Below are positions 1 through 6,081 of a DNA stretch of 6,913 bases, in pieces. Below the pieces are notes generated by a model. It was not told the DNA's origin and did no database searches. It saw only the letters and a list, made by a program, of their open reading frames with translations. Each line of letters opens with the position of its first letter. The stretch's first letter is position 1. The DNA lies in contig JAISVD010000150.1 of NCBI GenBank assembly GCA_031271875.1, forward strand, positions 1-6,913, written 5' to 3'. The position numbers and the translations under genes are program-made. Source of the stretch: Spirochaetaceae bacterium. GTDB lineage: Bacteria; Spirochaetota; Spirochaetia; Treponematales; Treponemataceae.

Positions 1-117
1 AAGGAGCTCGCTGTTTTTCCCCGGGCCGGAAAACAACTGCCCCAGGCCCGCGCCATAAACGAGAACGGAGGAAACGCAGAAGGTATAAAAAAAGATAATA
101 CTGATAACAGAAACCAC
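1..117 (-). CDS. rnfA: RnfA-like electron transport complex subunit (5' part, runs off the left edge)
   Basis: Only the first 39 residues are in the window. They start at a GTG (117-115), 3 bases after the rnfE stop, with a strong Shine-Dalgarno AAAGGAG (131-125) at 7-base spacing. The segment is a hydrophobic helix (about residues 4-22) followed by a Gly-rich turn. It sits where rnfA follows rnfE in rnfCDGEAB operons, and SSVLVYGAGLGQLFSGPGK can be laid over the family's N-terminal pattern NNFVLVQFLGxCPFLGVSK. RnfA is a six-helix inner-membrane subunit that, with RnfE, holds an intramembrane [2Fe-2S] cluster. The cluster cysteine of the xCPFLG motif appears as Gly26 here; the only Cys is Cys14, well upstream. 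The assignment rests mainly on context and this short alignment, so another small membrane protein is possible. Confidence 0.6.
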   Translation of the reverse strand, partial: MVSVISIIFFYTFCVSSVLVYGAGLGQLFSGPGKNSELL

Positions 118-120
118 TCT

Positions 121-735
121 CTAGCTCCTTTCAGCGATCCGGAGCTTCCGGGTACAGAAAAGATATATTCCCAGATATATCCCCAGCAGGATAAACGCCC
201 CGCCGGCTGTCCCCCAGAACCCGATACCGTCGGCGTCTGCAATATGCATGATCTTCCACTCGAGAAGATGGGATGTAGCAGGCAGGGTCAGTGTCCCGTA
301 GCCAAGGATATCCCGGAGTGCGTAAAACGCGAGCATCGGCGGAATAAGATTGAGCACGGTTTTTATATTGCGGTGGAGCAGCCTGGACAGAGACACCGGC
401 GTATCCTCCCCAAAGGAGGAGAAGAGCCCGCCGATGACAACAGAGGAAAACCCGATGATATACACCGAAAAACTCATGGTAAGGCTTATTACCGGCGAAA
501 AAAGGGTCAGAAACTGCCTGAAAATGACCACAAGCGCGGCAAGTACCGCCACCGTTGTTATCTGCTCAAAATCCTCAAGCCTGAGTCTCTGTATGACGAT
601 TTTCAGCAGGCTTCCGACTGTCATAACCCAGATAAGCAGCAGGATCGTAATTATTCCATAGGCGAGACGACCCGGAACAGGTACCAGCACCGCAAGGACA
701 CAGGTGAGCCGGAAGAATTCTTTTCTGTTATTCAC
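121..735 (-). CDS. rnfE: RnfE-like electron transport complex membrane subunit
   Basis: This 204-residue polytopic membrane protein has about six hydrophobic segments (roughly residues 8-25, 26-47, 60-83, 88-106, 124-145, 172-194), the layout of RnfA/RnfE (NqrD/NqrE). The most diagnostic stretch is FYALRDILGYGTLTLP (137-152), matching the family pattern LGxxREIxGxGTLF. The start is GTG at 735, overlapping the rnfG stop (GTGA), chosen because AAGGAG (748-743) lies 7 bases upstream. Known family members place a [2Fe-2S] cluster between RnfA and RnfE using one Cys near the N-terminus and one in a TNCxxxGRAEA motif. Cys12 (LTCVLAV) fits the first; the second region reads YIIGFSSVVIGG (92-103), with Ser in place of Cys and no GRAEA. 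The only other Cys is Cys194 near the C-terminus. The fold assignment is fairly firm; normal cluster binding is doubtful. Confidence 0.82.
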   Translation of the reverse strand: MNNRKEFFRLTCVLAVLVPVPGRLAYGIITILLLIWVMTVGSLLKIVIQRLRLEDFEQITTVAVLAALVVIFRQFLTLFSPVISLTMSFSVYIIGFSSVVIGGLFSSFGEDTPVSLSRLLHRNIKTVLNLIPPMLAFYALRDILGYGTLTLPATSHLLEWKIMHIADADGIGFWGTAGGAFILLGIYLGIYLFCTRKLRIAERS

Positions 736-1199
736 AGCACCGCTCCTTCGAGGAGTTTACCTATACGGCCGCCCCATACGCTGATAACCGAATCGGTCAG
801 CCCGAACCACCTCGGATGTTTCAGCGGATCCGACACACCGGCGACACCGATATACCGCACCTCCCCGTCGCCGGTCACCTGATACACCGCCGCCACCGGG
901 CCGGAAACGCCGGTGACCCGGATTACCGCCGCGTAGCCCCCGCTTTCACCGGAAGAACCGGAATACACCCGGAACACCGCAGAGGAAACGCTCATTGGGG
1001 TACTGAGGGGAACATACTCGCCTATCCGCCACTGCCCTGAAAAAGCGGCGTCAAAAACGGTCCCGATATTTTCACTGAGCTCCTGCCGCCAGGTATTCCG
1101 GACAAGCAGGTTTCCGCCAAAGAGAAAAGCGAATACAAGCATCATGGAGCCGAAAAAAATCCCGATTCGTTTAAGCAGCTCCTTCATCTCATTTCCCAT
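732..1199 (-). CDS. rnfG: RnfG-like subunit, short and lacking the FMN-attachment motif
   Basis: The 155-residue product has one N-terminal membrane anchor (about residues 11-34) followed by a domain expected outside the cytoplasmic membrane. It sits between rnfD and rnfE, exactly where rnfG belongs. GGYAAVIRVTGVSGPVAAVY (87-106) resembles the GYxGxIxVxVGID strand region of FMN-binding (PF04205-type) domains. Typical RnfG proteins are roughly 180-220 residues and end with an SGAT(T/S)S motif whose Thr carries covalent FMN, added by ApbE/Ftp. Here the chain stops after WFGLTDSVISVWGGRIGK with no SGAT-like sequence and no ETPGLG motif, so the C-terminal half is missing or greatly reduced. The ATG at 1199 is preferred over a second at 1187 because AGAGG (1211-1207) is 7 bases upstream; it overlaps the end of rnfD by 11 bases. 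Identity relies on position plus weak similarity. Confidence 0.66.
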   Translation of the reverse strand: MGNEMKELLKRIGIFFGSMMLVFAFLFGGNLLVRNTWRQELSENIGTVFDAAFSGQWRIGEYVPLSTPMSVSSAVFRVYSGSSGESGGYAAVIRVTGVSGPVAAVYQVTGDGEVRYIGVAGVSDPLKHPRWFGLTDSVISVWGGRIGKLLEGAVL

Positions 1200-2238
1200 A
1201 CAATATCCTCTGCTCCATCTCTTTCTTTCTTATCTCCTGAAACCCCCACTCTTCCACAAGCCCGATCAGGGGAGAGACGCAGTTGACCGCCAGGACCGTA
1301 AAAAGAGCGCCCACCGGGGATCCCCCGGCGCCGCTGAATATGAACGCGAAAAACCCCGCGATAAGTCCGTACACTGCTTTCCCCGCCGGGGAAAGCGGAA
1401 CAGTCCCCTGATAGTCGAGTATGAAAAAACCGCAGAACAGCGTACCGCTGGTCAGCAGGGCAAACAGCATGTCTCCGTGCAAGAAACCGCCGCCAAAGGG
1501 ATAAAGGGAGAATACCCATACCAGAAGACCGTACATAAAAAGATAACACGCGGGGAGGCGCCAGTTCAGTGTACCGCAGGCGATAAGGAACACTGATGCC
1601 GCGAGGGTAAGCAGATTGAATCTGAGGGCGGGAATACTCGCTCCGGTGTCCCGGAAGAGGGTCACATAACCGTCGGGAAGAAATATCCCCAACCGCTGGA
1701 GAAACCCGGAATTAAGTCCCGTGGTAATGGCGGCATCCGGTGCGGCGGCGGTAAAAACACCGCTGGCCGCGGCAAAGGGGGTTCCCGCCAGATCTACACC
1801 GGCGGGGGTAACCAGATAGGGGAAAAAAAGCGGGGCATGGAAATACGCCAGGACAACCGCTGTCATCACCGGGTTTATCCAACAGCAGCCGCCGCTCCCG
1901 AAAAGCTGTTTTGTCAGCAGGGCGGTGCCGAAGGTGATACAAAATGCCATTACAAAGGAGAATTCCGCCGGGAAAAACATTCCCGTCAGCAGCCCGGCAA
2001 CGAGGGCGGTACCGTCGTTCAGGGTCTGTTTTTTCCGCAGGGCATTGCCCAGAAACTCCGCCAGAACAAACCCCGCGCAGGTACAGGCGATAATAATGAG
2101 GGAGCGGTAACTGGCGGTAACCGCGAGCATAATAAGCTGCGGCAGAAGGGCCAGCAGAATATACAGGGAACTCCGGGAGACCGAAGGTTTGTTATACAGA
2201 TAGGAGGACATCGCGATGTTATGATATGAGGCTTTCAT
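1189..2238 (-). CDS. rnfD: RnfD/NqrB-family membrane subunit
   Basis: At 349 residues this is a normal-length RnfD, the polytopic core subunit thought to carry the ion path. Landmarks, in order: first helices 25-65; LNDGTALVAGLLTGMFFP (73-90), matching the family DGSAxVTGLLLxxxLPP; KQLFGSGGCCWINPVMTA (110-127), matching KqlFGGLGqNPFNPAM; NWRLP (225-229), matching the WRIP motif; and FFILDYQGTVPLSPAGKAVYG (271-291), matching FMATDPVTSPxxxxGKxIYG. The covalent-FMN site of typical RnfD (an SGATPL-like motif) and the following PGSIGE are not recognisable: the equivalent region reads PDAAITTGLNSGFLQRLG (167-184) and then LPDGYVTLF. Thr172 or Thr173 could be a cryptic site, but the motif is not the standard one. 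The ATG overlaps the rnfC stop (ATGA) and has GGAGG (2250-2246) at 7-base spacing. Confidence 0.88.
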   Translation of the reverse strand: MKASYHNIAMSSYLYNKPSVSRSSLYILLALLPQLIMLAVTASYRSLIIIACTCAGFVLAEFLGNALRKKQTLNDGTALVAGLLTGMFFPAEFSFVMAFCITFGTALLTKQLFGSGGCCWINPVMTAVVLAYFHAPLFFPYLVTPAGVDLAGTPFAAASGVFTAAAPDAAITTGLNSGFLQRLGIFLPDGYVTLFRDTGASIPALRFNLLTLAASVFLIACGTLNWRLPACYLFMYGLLVWVFSLYPFGGGFLHGDMLFALLTSGTLFCGFFILDYQGTVPLSPAGKAVYGLIAGFFAFIFSGAGGSPVGALFTVLAVNCVSPLIGLVEEWGFQEIRKKEMEQRILYGK

Positions 2239-3587
2239 TTTCCATCCTCCCCAAACTCATTTTTTATATGGCTGACAATCTGATACAGGGGAATACGGGC
2301 GGGACAGACGCAGCTGCATGACGCGCATCCGGTACAGAGCCGCGCCGTGGAAAAGGTCCTGCCCCCGGGCCCGGAAATCCTGTTGATAAAATCGTGATAG
2401 AGCTTCATCGGTTCGATTCCCACAGGGCAAATGGAGATGCAGCAGCCGCACCTGGTACAGCTCATGGATACACTGTCGGGATTCTGCTCCCTGGCAAGAA
2501 CGCAAACGGCCTTCGTATACTTGGTTATGGGTGTATCAAGATCGTAGATAGCCTGTCCCCGGAGAAGGCCGTTTATGACGATCTTCGAGGGAGGGGCCGA
2601 AAAACCGCCGCATTCCTCGATAATATCCCCGATTCTCGTTCCGATCCGGACCTTGAACATCGCGGAACTGACCAGAGCGCTGCCGGAAACATGGATATAC
2701 CGTTCCATCATGGGGATATTGCAGACAATGGCGTCCCGCACGGCAAGGGCGGTGACTGCGTCTATCATCAGATCGTTATAGGTAAACAGGGGTTTTTCCG
2801 CTTTCTTCCCGATCCGGTTGACCAGATTGATCAGTTCACGCCCGTCACCGCAGGGATACCGGGCGCTTTCGGCGTTTACCAGTTGGACATCAATAGTATC
2901 TTTGCCGGGAAAGAAATTCTTCAGCTTCTCCTCAGGGGGCCCAAACCATTTTTTCGCCGCATAGGCGAGAACAATACGGGAAGCCCCCATGGCTTTCGCT
3001 GTTATGGCAGCCCCCTGAAGTATCCCGTCGAACCGTGTCCGGGCGAGGAATTCATCCGTACTGTAGGTGGGATCGGAATCAAAGAGCCGTACCAGAAGCG
3101 AACCGATACCTTTCTGTGCGGAGGAGCGCTTTTTCCGGGTATTCTGTATCTGTACCGCAAGCGGACAGGGGCTGTCAAAGGTATTGATGATCCCCCGTTC
3201 GGATATCTGCGAAATCAGTTCGGCATCGGAGCGGTATTTCCAGGAGAGCTCCTCCGGCTTTTTGCCCAGAATGGAAAACCGCCCCTCAAGGTCGATAACC
3301 GCAACGAGTTCCTTTTTTCCGTTCGGCATGAGCGTCGTTCTGAGTTCCCTGATAATGCCGGGAATGGGGGAATGGATGCGGGCGGCAGCATCGGAACTGA
3401 CCCCGATAAGCTGCCCCTCCTGTACGCGCTGTCCCGGAAAAATCCCCGGCGACGCCGCAGCACCGGTCTGCTGTTTAAACGAAACCAGTGCGCGGGAGGG
3501 TAAAAAAGCGTTCAGAACTTCCGTATACCGTACTGCGGTGTCCCATATCTTCAGAGAACCTCTCTTTATGCTATATAGCCCTGCCAT
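2235..3587 (-). CDS. rnfC: RnfC-like subunit with two [4Fe-4S] motifs
   Basis: A 450-residue peripheral subunit, within the usual RnfC length. Domains in order: a barrel-sandwich hybrid region (about 40-85) containing PGQRVQEGQLIGVSS and IHSPIPGIIREL; a Rossmann-like central domain (about 120-295); an SLBB-type domain (about 298-362) with VRIGTRIGDIIEECGG; and two ferredoxin motifs, Cys377/380/383/387-Pro and Cys418/421/424/428-Pro. In canonical RnfC the central domain binds NADH and FMN through GLGGAGFPTHVKL and a following NxAECEPYL. Here those positions read NTFDSPCPLAVQI (135-147) and LFDSDPTYSTDEFLA (168-182), so the glycine loop and ECEP are gone while the backbone alignment persists. 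The GGPMMG motif is NGLLRG (339-344). The ATG at 3587 has AAGGG (3600-3596) at 8 bases and overlaps the upstream gene by 17 bases. Family membership is firm; NADH oxidoreductase activity is doubtful. Confidence 0.9.
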   Translation of the reverse strand: MAGLYSIKRGSLKIWDTAVRYTEVLNAFLPSRALVSFKQQTGAAASPGIFPGQRVQEGQLIGVSSDAAARIHSPIPGIIRELRTTLMPNGKKELVAVIDLEGRFSILGKKPEELSWKYRSDAELISQISERGIINTFDSPCPLAVQIQNTRKKRSSAQKGIGSLLVRLFDSDPTYSTDEFLARTRFDGILQGAAITAKAMGASRIVLAYAAKKWFGPPEEKLKNFFPGKDTIDVQLVNAESARYPCGDGRELINLVNRIGKKAEKPLFTYNDLMIDAVTALAVRDAIVCNIPMMERYIHVSGSALVSSAMFKVRIGTRIGDIIEECGGFSAPPSKIVINGLLRGQAIYDLDTPITKYTKAVCVLAREQNPDSVSMSCTRCGCCISICPVGIEPMKLYHDFINRISGPGGRTFSTARLCTGCASCSCVCPARIPLYQIVSHIKNEFGEDGK

Positions 3588-5118
3588 GTTTGCTGCCCTT
3601 ATGAATCAAAATCGCTGCCCCGGGTAAAACCAGAATCAGGATGAGATACAAAACAAACGTATCATTTCTCTCCCCGCGGCGGTACAACCCTCCGCCGGCG
3701 CTGAAACCCCTGTACCCCACAGCGGTAAATCTCCCCTGGGAGATGAGCATCGACTCAAGGGTCAGTTTTCCGTTTTTTTCCCGTTCTATTATATCAGTAA
3801 TAAACTGATTGTTAAAGAGTTTTACCTGCTCCATTCTGGCCCGGATTTTTCCGTTTTCATCAGCCTCATACCGGATGATCCCGGCAGTATTTTCCTCCGG
3901 GGAATTTCTCCCCTCCGAATGGACAGACCTGTATGGAAAGGTCTGTATATTCCACTGGAACCGGATAAAATCAGCCAGATCGGGCAGCCCCTGCGCGGGA
4001 CGGACCGTTTCAAGGTACTCCAGTTCCTGCGTATCGAATACAGCATTTTCAGTATATCCTGTCGGGGCCGGTATGGACAAGCCGTCGGCAGCGGCGGCGG
4101 GGGTAAAACCCCGGGAGAAAATGAAAAAAAACGCGGTCAACAGGAGGCATATCCAGAGAGGAACCATGGTCCTGAGAAAGGTACTGCGGGTGGCGATAAG
4201 GGCACTGGTAGGCATGATGGGAACGGGGATGAATATCTGCCGTTCCCGGAGGCGACGGTTCCGTTCCCTGGTACAGCCGCCGGTATACAGCAAAAAAACT
4301 ACCGCGCCGGAGGCGATAAAACAGCAGAGGCTGAGGAGGGCGGTGGTTTTTCCGCCGGCGATAAAAAACGCCAGGGACAGTAAAAGCAAGAAAAACAACA
4401 GCGGCTCTTTGAACAAATCCGCCGGAGAGGCGGATCGTTTCCAGAATTTTTCGATCCGGAAAAGAAACGCCAGTACAAAACAGCTCCCGGCGCATACGGA
4501 AAAAAGCGGAGAGCAGAGGGCGAAAAAAAGAAACGGCAGGGCCGTCGGGAGAAAAAACCATTTCTGCTTCGAGAAAAAGAAGAAAATCCCCCCCAGCACT
4601 GCGAGAAAAAAAGCCGGCAGCGGGTTCCACACAAAACCGCCGTCAAGGACCGCGCCGATACCGGAACCGGCAAAGGCGGAAGCGATATGTTTTTCAAGCC
4701 CCTTTGCGTCGGGCAGGAAAAACAGTGTATACCCGCCGTCCCGGTCTGAAAAATACCTGAAGCTTTCATTATAGTACACATCGCTGTCCGGTTGAACGGG
4801 AGCTTCCGGAGGAGAGGCAAAGGGACTCCGGCCCGAGGGGGAGATGACAGGGCCGATTCCGGCGTTTTCCAGCAGGGAAAGCACTGCGGCCTCGGACACA
4901 TCCGAGGGAACCGCGAGTACCCTGAACTCATTCCACAGCGGCTGCGAAGGAGCGTACCGGAACAGGAAAAGCGCGCTGAGACTGGACGACAGAAGCAATA
5001 CCGCCGCACAGACTGCGGTTACGGGGCGCCGCAGTGCCGCACCGCGGAGCTGTGCAACGCCGCGAAACAGTGCGGCGGCGCGAAACAGTATGGAGGCTGT
5101 GGGCAAGGCTATTTTCAT
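3571..5118 (-). CDS. Unrecognised polytopic membrane protein coupled to rnfC
   Basis: I do not recognise this 515-residue protein. It has an Arg-rich N-terminus built of three six-residue repeats (residues 11-28), a first helix (33-54), and a soluble region (about 60-160) that includes DVSEAAVLSLLENAGIGPVI and is rich in Pro and Asp. A block of membrane segments follows (about 166-183, 187-205, 206-221, 238-255, 258-279), then a basic loop RERNRRLRER (284-293), another helix (318-337), a second soluble region (340-485), and a last helix (487-506) before a basic tail. Both soluble regions probably face the same side. The 17-base overlap with rnfC suggests translational coupling and a role in assembly or function of the Rnf-like complex; this is inferred from position only. 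The ATG at 5118 lies 9 bases after the preceding stop without a clear ribosome binding site, but no later Met occurs before about residue 302. Confidence 0.8.
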   Translation of the reverse strand: MKIALPTASILFRAAALFRGVAQLRGAALRRPVTAVCAAVLLLSSSLSALFLFRYAPSQPLWNEFRVLAVPSDVSEAAVLSLLENAGIGPVISPSGRSPFASPPEAPVQPDSDVYYNESFRYFSDRDGGYTLFFLPDAKGLEKHIASAFAGSGIGAVLDGGFVWNPLPAFFLAVLGGIFFFFSKQKWFFLPTALPFLFFALCSPLFSVCAGSCFVLAFLFRIEKFWKRSASPADLFKEPLLFFLLLLSLAFFIAGGKTTALLSLCCFIASGAVVFLLYTGGCTRERNRRLRERQIFIPVPIMPTSALIATRSTFLRTMVPLWICLLLTAFFFIFSRGFTPAAAADGLSIPAPTGYTENAVFDTQELEYLETVRPAQGLPDLADFIRFQWNIQTFPYRSVHSEGRNSPEENTAGIIRYEADENGKIRARMEQVKLFNNQFITDIIEREKNGKLTLESMLISQGRFTAVGYRGFSAGGGLYRRGERNDTFVLYLILILVLPGAAILIHKGSKHGRAI

Positions 5119-5127
5119 GCGGCTGAT

Positions 5128-5607
5128 CTACAATGTGGAAAACGCTACTCCGACAAAAAACCCCAGAAAACAACCTGTAATAACTTCAAAAGGCTTGTGC
5201 CCCTGAATTTCTTTGACCGGTTTGAATGTCAGTAAGGCTTCCTCTTCAAGACGTTTTCCTATCTCATTGAGGGTATGGGCCTGAAGGCCGCTGGAACGGC
5301 GGACGCCGACGGCGTCGCGTATGACAACAAGCGCAAAGCAGAGGGACAGGACAAAAACGTCGGAAGTCACCCCCGACCTGAAGCCTATCGAAGTTGAGAC
5401 CGAGGAAACCAGCGCGGAATGGCTTGAAGGCATCCCTCCGGTCCGCCAGAACAGCAGCTCCAGTAGTTCCCGGAGACTCCTCACCTGTCCGCTGAACAGT
5501 TTGATAATGGTTTTGATAAACTGGGCGGAAAGCCAGCTGAATATAGCGGCAAGGAATACGGAATTCTGAAAGAGTAATTGTATCTGCTGCTGAAATGGCA
5601 ATAACAT
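5128..5607 (-). CDS. Divergent PAP2 / DUF212 family membrane protein (YuiD-like)
   Basis: The 159-residue product matches the DUF212 (acid phosphatase/vanadium-haloperoxidase-related) family in length and motifs: GGMPSSHSALVSSVS (57-71), VVIRDAVGVRRSSGLQA (94-110) and GHKPFEVITGCFLGFFVG (136-153). These correspond to the phosphatase-like PSSHS and Arg/His signature residues of PAP2 enzymes, in reduced form. Hydrophobic segments lie at about 15-36, 58-77, 84-100 and 140-157. The biochemical role of the family is not established; action on a membrane-linked phosphate substrate is an inference. A stop in frame at 5634-5632 rules out any longer ATG-initiated form, and ATG at 5607 gives a typical N-terminus. 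No Shine-Dalgarno is visible before it, consistent with a near-leaderless mRNA from the promoter just upstream. It is the first gene of the leftward operon; 9 bases separate its stop from the next ATG. Confidence 0.9.
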   Translation of the reverse strand: MLLPFQQQIQLLFQNSVFLAAIFSWLSAQFIKTIIKLFSGQVRSLRELLELLFWRTGGMPSSHSALVSSVSTSIGFRSGVTSDVFVLSLCFALVVIRDAVGVRRSSGLQAHTLNEIGKRLEEEALLTFKPVKEIQGHKPFEVITGCFLGFFVGVAFSTL

Positions 5608-5616
5608 TATATCTTT

Positions 5617-5644
5617 ATTGTAATCAGTGAATTAGTTTGGTCAA
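5617..5644 (-). promoter_or_regulatory. Sigma70-type promoter for the DUF212-rnf operon
   Basis: On the minus strand TTGACC (5644-5639) and TACAAT (5622-5617) are separated by 16 bases; each hexamer matches the consensus at five of six positions. Transcription would begin near 5610, only about 3 bases before the ATG at 5607, giving an almost leaderless transcript. A second TATAAT occurs at 5611-5606, overlapping the ATG, but lacks a good -35. The spacing and hexamers are seen directly; promoter activity is inferred. Confidence 0.55.
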
Positions 5645-5863
5645 GGGGTGCAAGGTGAATGTGTTTGCCCCGAACAGTACCATCATCATTCCGAACGGCA
5701 TATGTACTCCCCCCATTGAACATATCAGCAAAAAACCGAACACCCGCGTAACTCAGACTCTGTTGATAGCGAGAAATATATAGAAGAGAAAAACTCGATC
5801 AGGCTATCAGTCTCCTGCAGAATATCTGCCCACGGAATCTCTGACTGCCATGATATCGCCTGT

Positions 5864-5935
5864 TATTTTAAAGCTCTGTCCCTATTCACAGGCGTAAACA
5901 GGAACGGGTCTGAACAGGGACAGAGCTTTAAAATA
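5864..5935. repeat. 20-bp perfect inverted repeat (REP-like), 32-base loop
   Basis: The left arm (5864-5883) and right arm (5916-5935, AGGGACAGAGCTTTAAAATA) are exact reverse complements over 20 bases, separated by 32 bases. A further direct copy of the core lies just downstream. Inverted pairs of GGGGACAGA-type motifs are common around REP-associated tyrosine (Y1) transposases in other bacteria, so this may be a small non-autonomous REP/BIME-like element. No transposase is present here. There is no T-run after the hairpin, so an intrinsic terminator is unlikely. Confidence 0.75.
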
Positions 5936-5954
5936 GTACCGGTATTCTCTATCC

Positions 5955-5973
5955 GGGGACAGAGCTTGAATAT
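5955..5973 (+). repeat. Third copy of the GGGACAGAGCTT repeat motif
   Basis: GGGGACAGAGCTTGAATAT shares 12 contiguous bases (GGGACAGAGCTT) with the right arm of the neighbouring inverted repeat, in the same orientation, 19 bases further on, then diverges (GAATAT against TAAAAT). It is either a decayed unit or a variant of the same repeat family. Confidence 0.6.
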
Positions 5974-6081
5974 CACGACCTCTTTAGTCGCCCGGTTTTA
6001 GCCTCACCGGCCCTGTACACAGGTTCTGTTTGTGTGATATCCTGATACAGTAAAAGTGACCAACTGTTGCAATTGGTTTTT

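Noticed and set aside
244..882. Long plus-strand open frame opposite rnfE and rnfG
   Set aside because: Its composition (many Arg, His, Pro, Lys) is that of an antisense shadow, while the minus strand encodes coherent membrane proteins with ribosome binding sites.
2394..3503. 369-codon plus-strand open frame opposite rnfC
   Set aside because: It is antisense to a protein with two clear ferredoxin motifs and has no recognisable domains.
5624..5701. Minus-strand 25-codon frame starting ATG after a GGGGGGAG run
   Set aside because: Very short with no recognised similarity, and the operon promoter lies inside it, so it would need a separate upstream promoter.
5655..5783. Plus-strand 42-codon open frame starting GTG with AAGGGG six bases upstream
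   Set aside because: No recognisable protein, the upstream purines overlap the divergent promoter, and such short frames are expected by chance.
5735..5855. Minus-strand open stretch containing WADILQETDSLIEFFSS
   Set aside because: No start codon and bounded by stops within about 40 codons. It could be a gene relic but cannot be identified.
5864..5935. Inverted repeat as an intrinsic transcription terminator
   Set aside because: It lies between divergent genes, has a 32-base loop and is not followed by a T-run on either strand.
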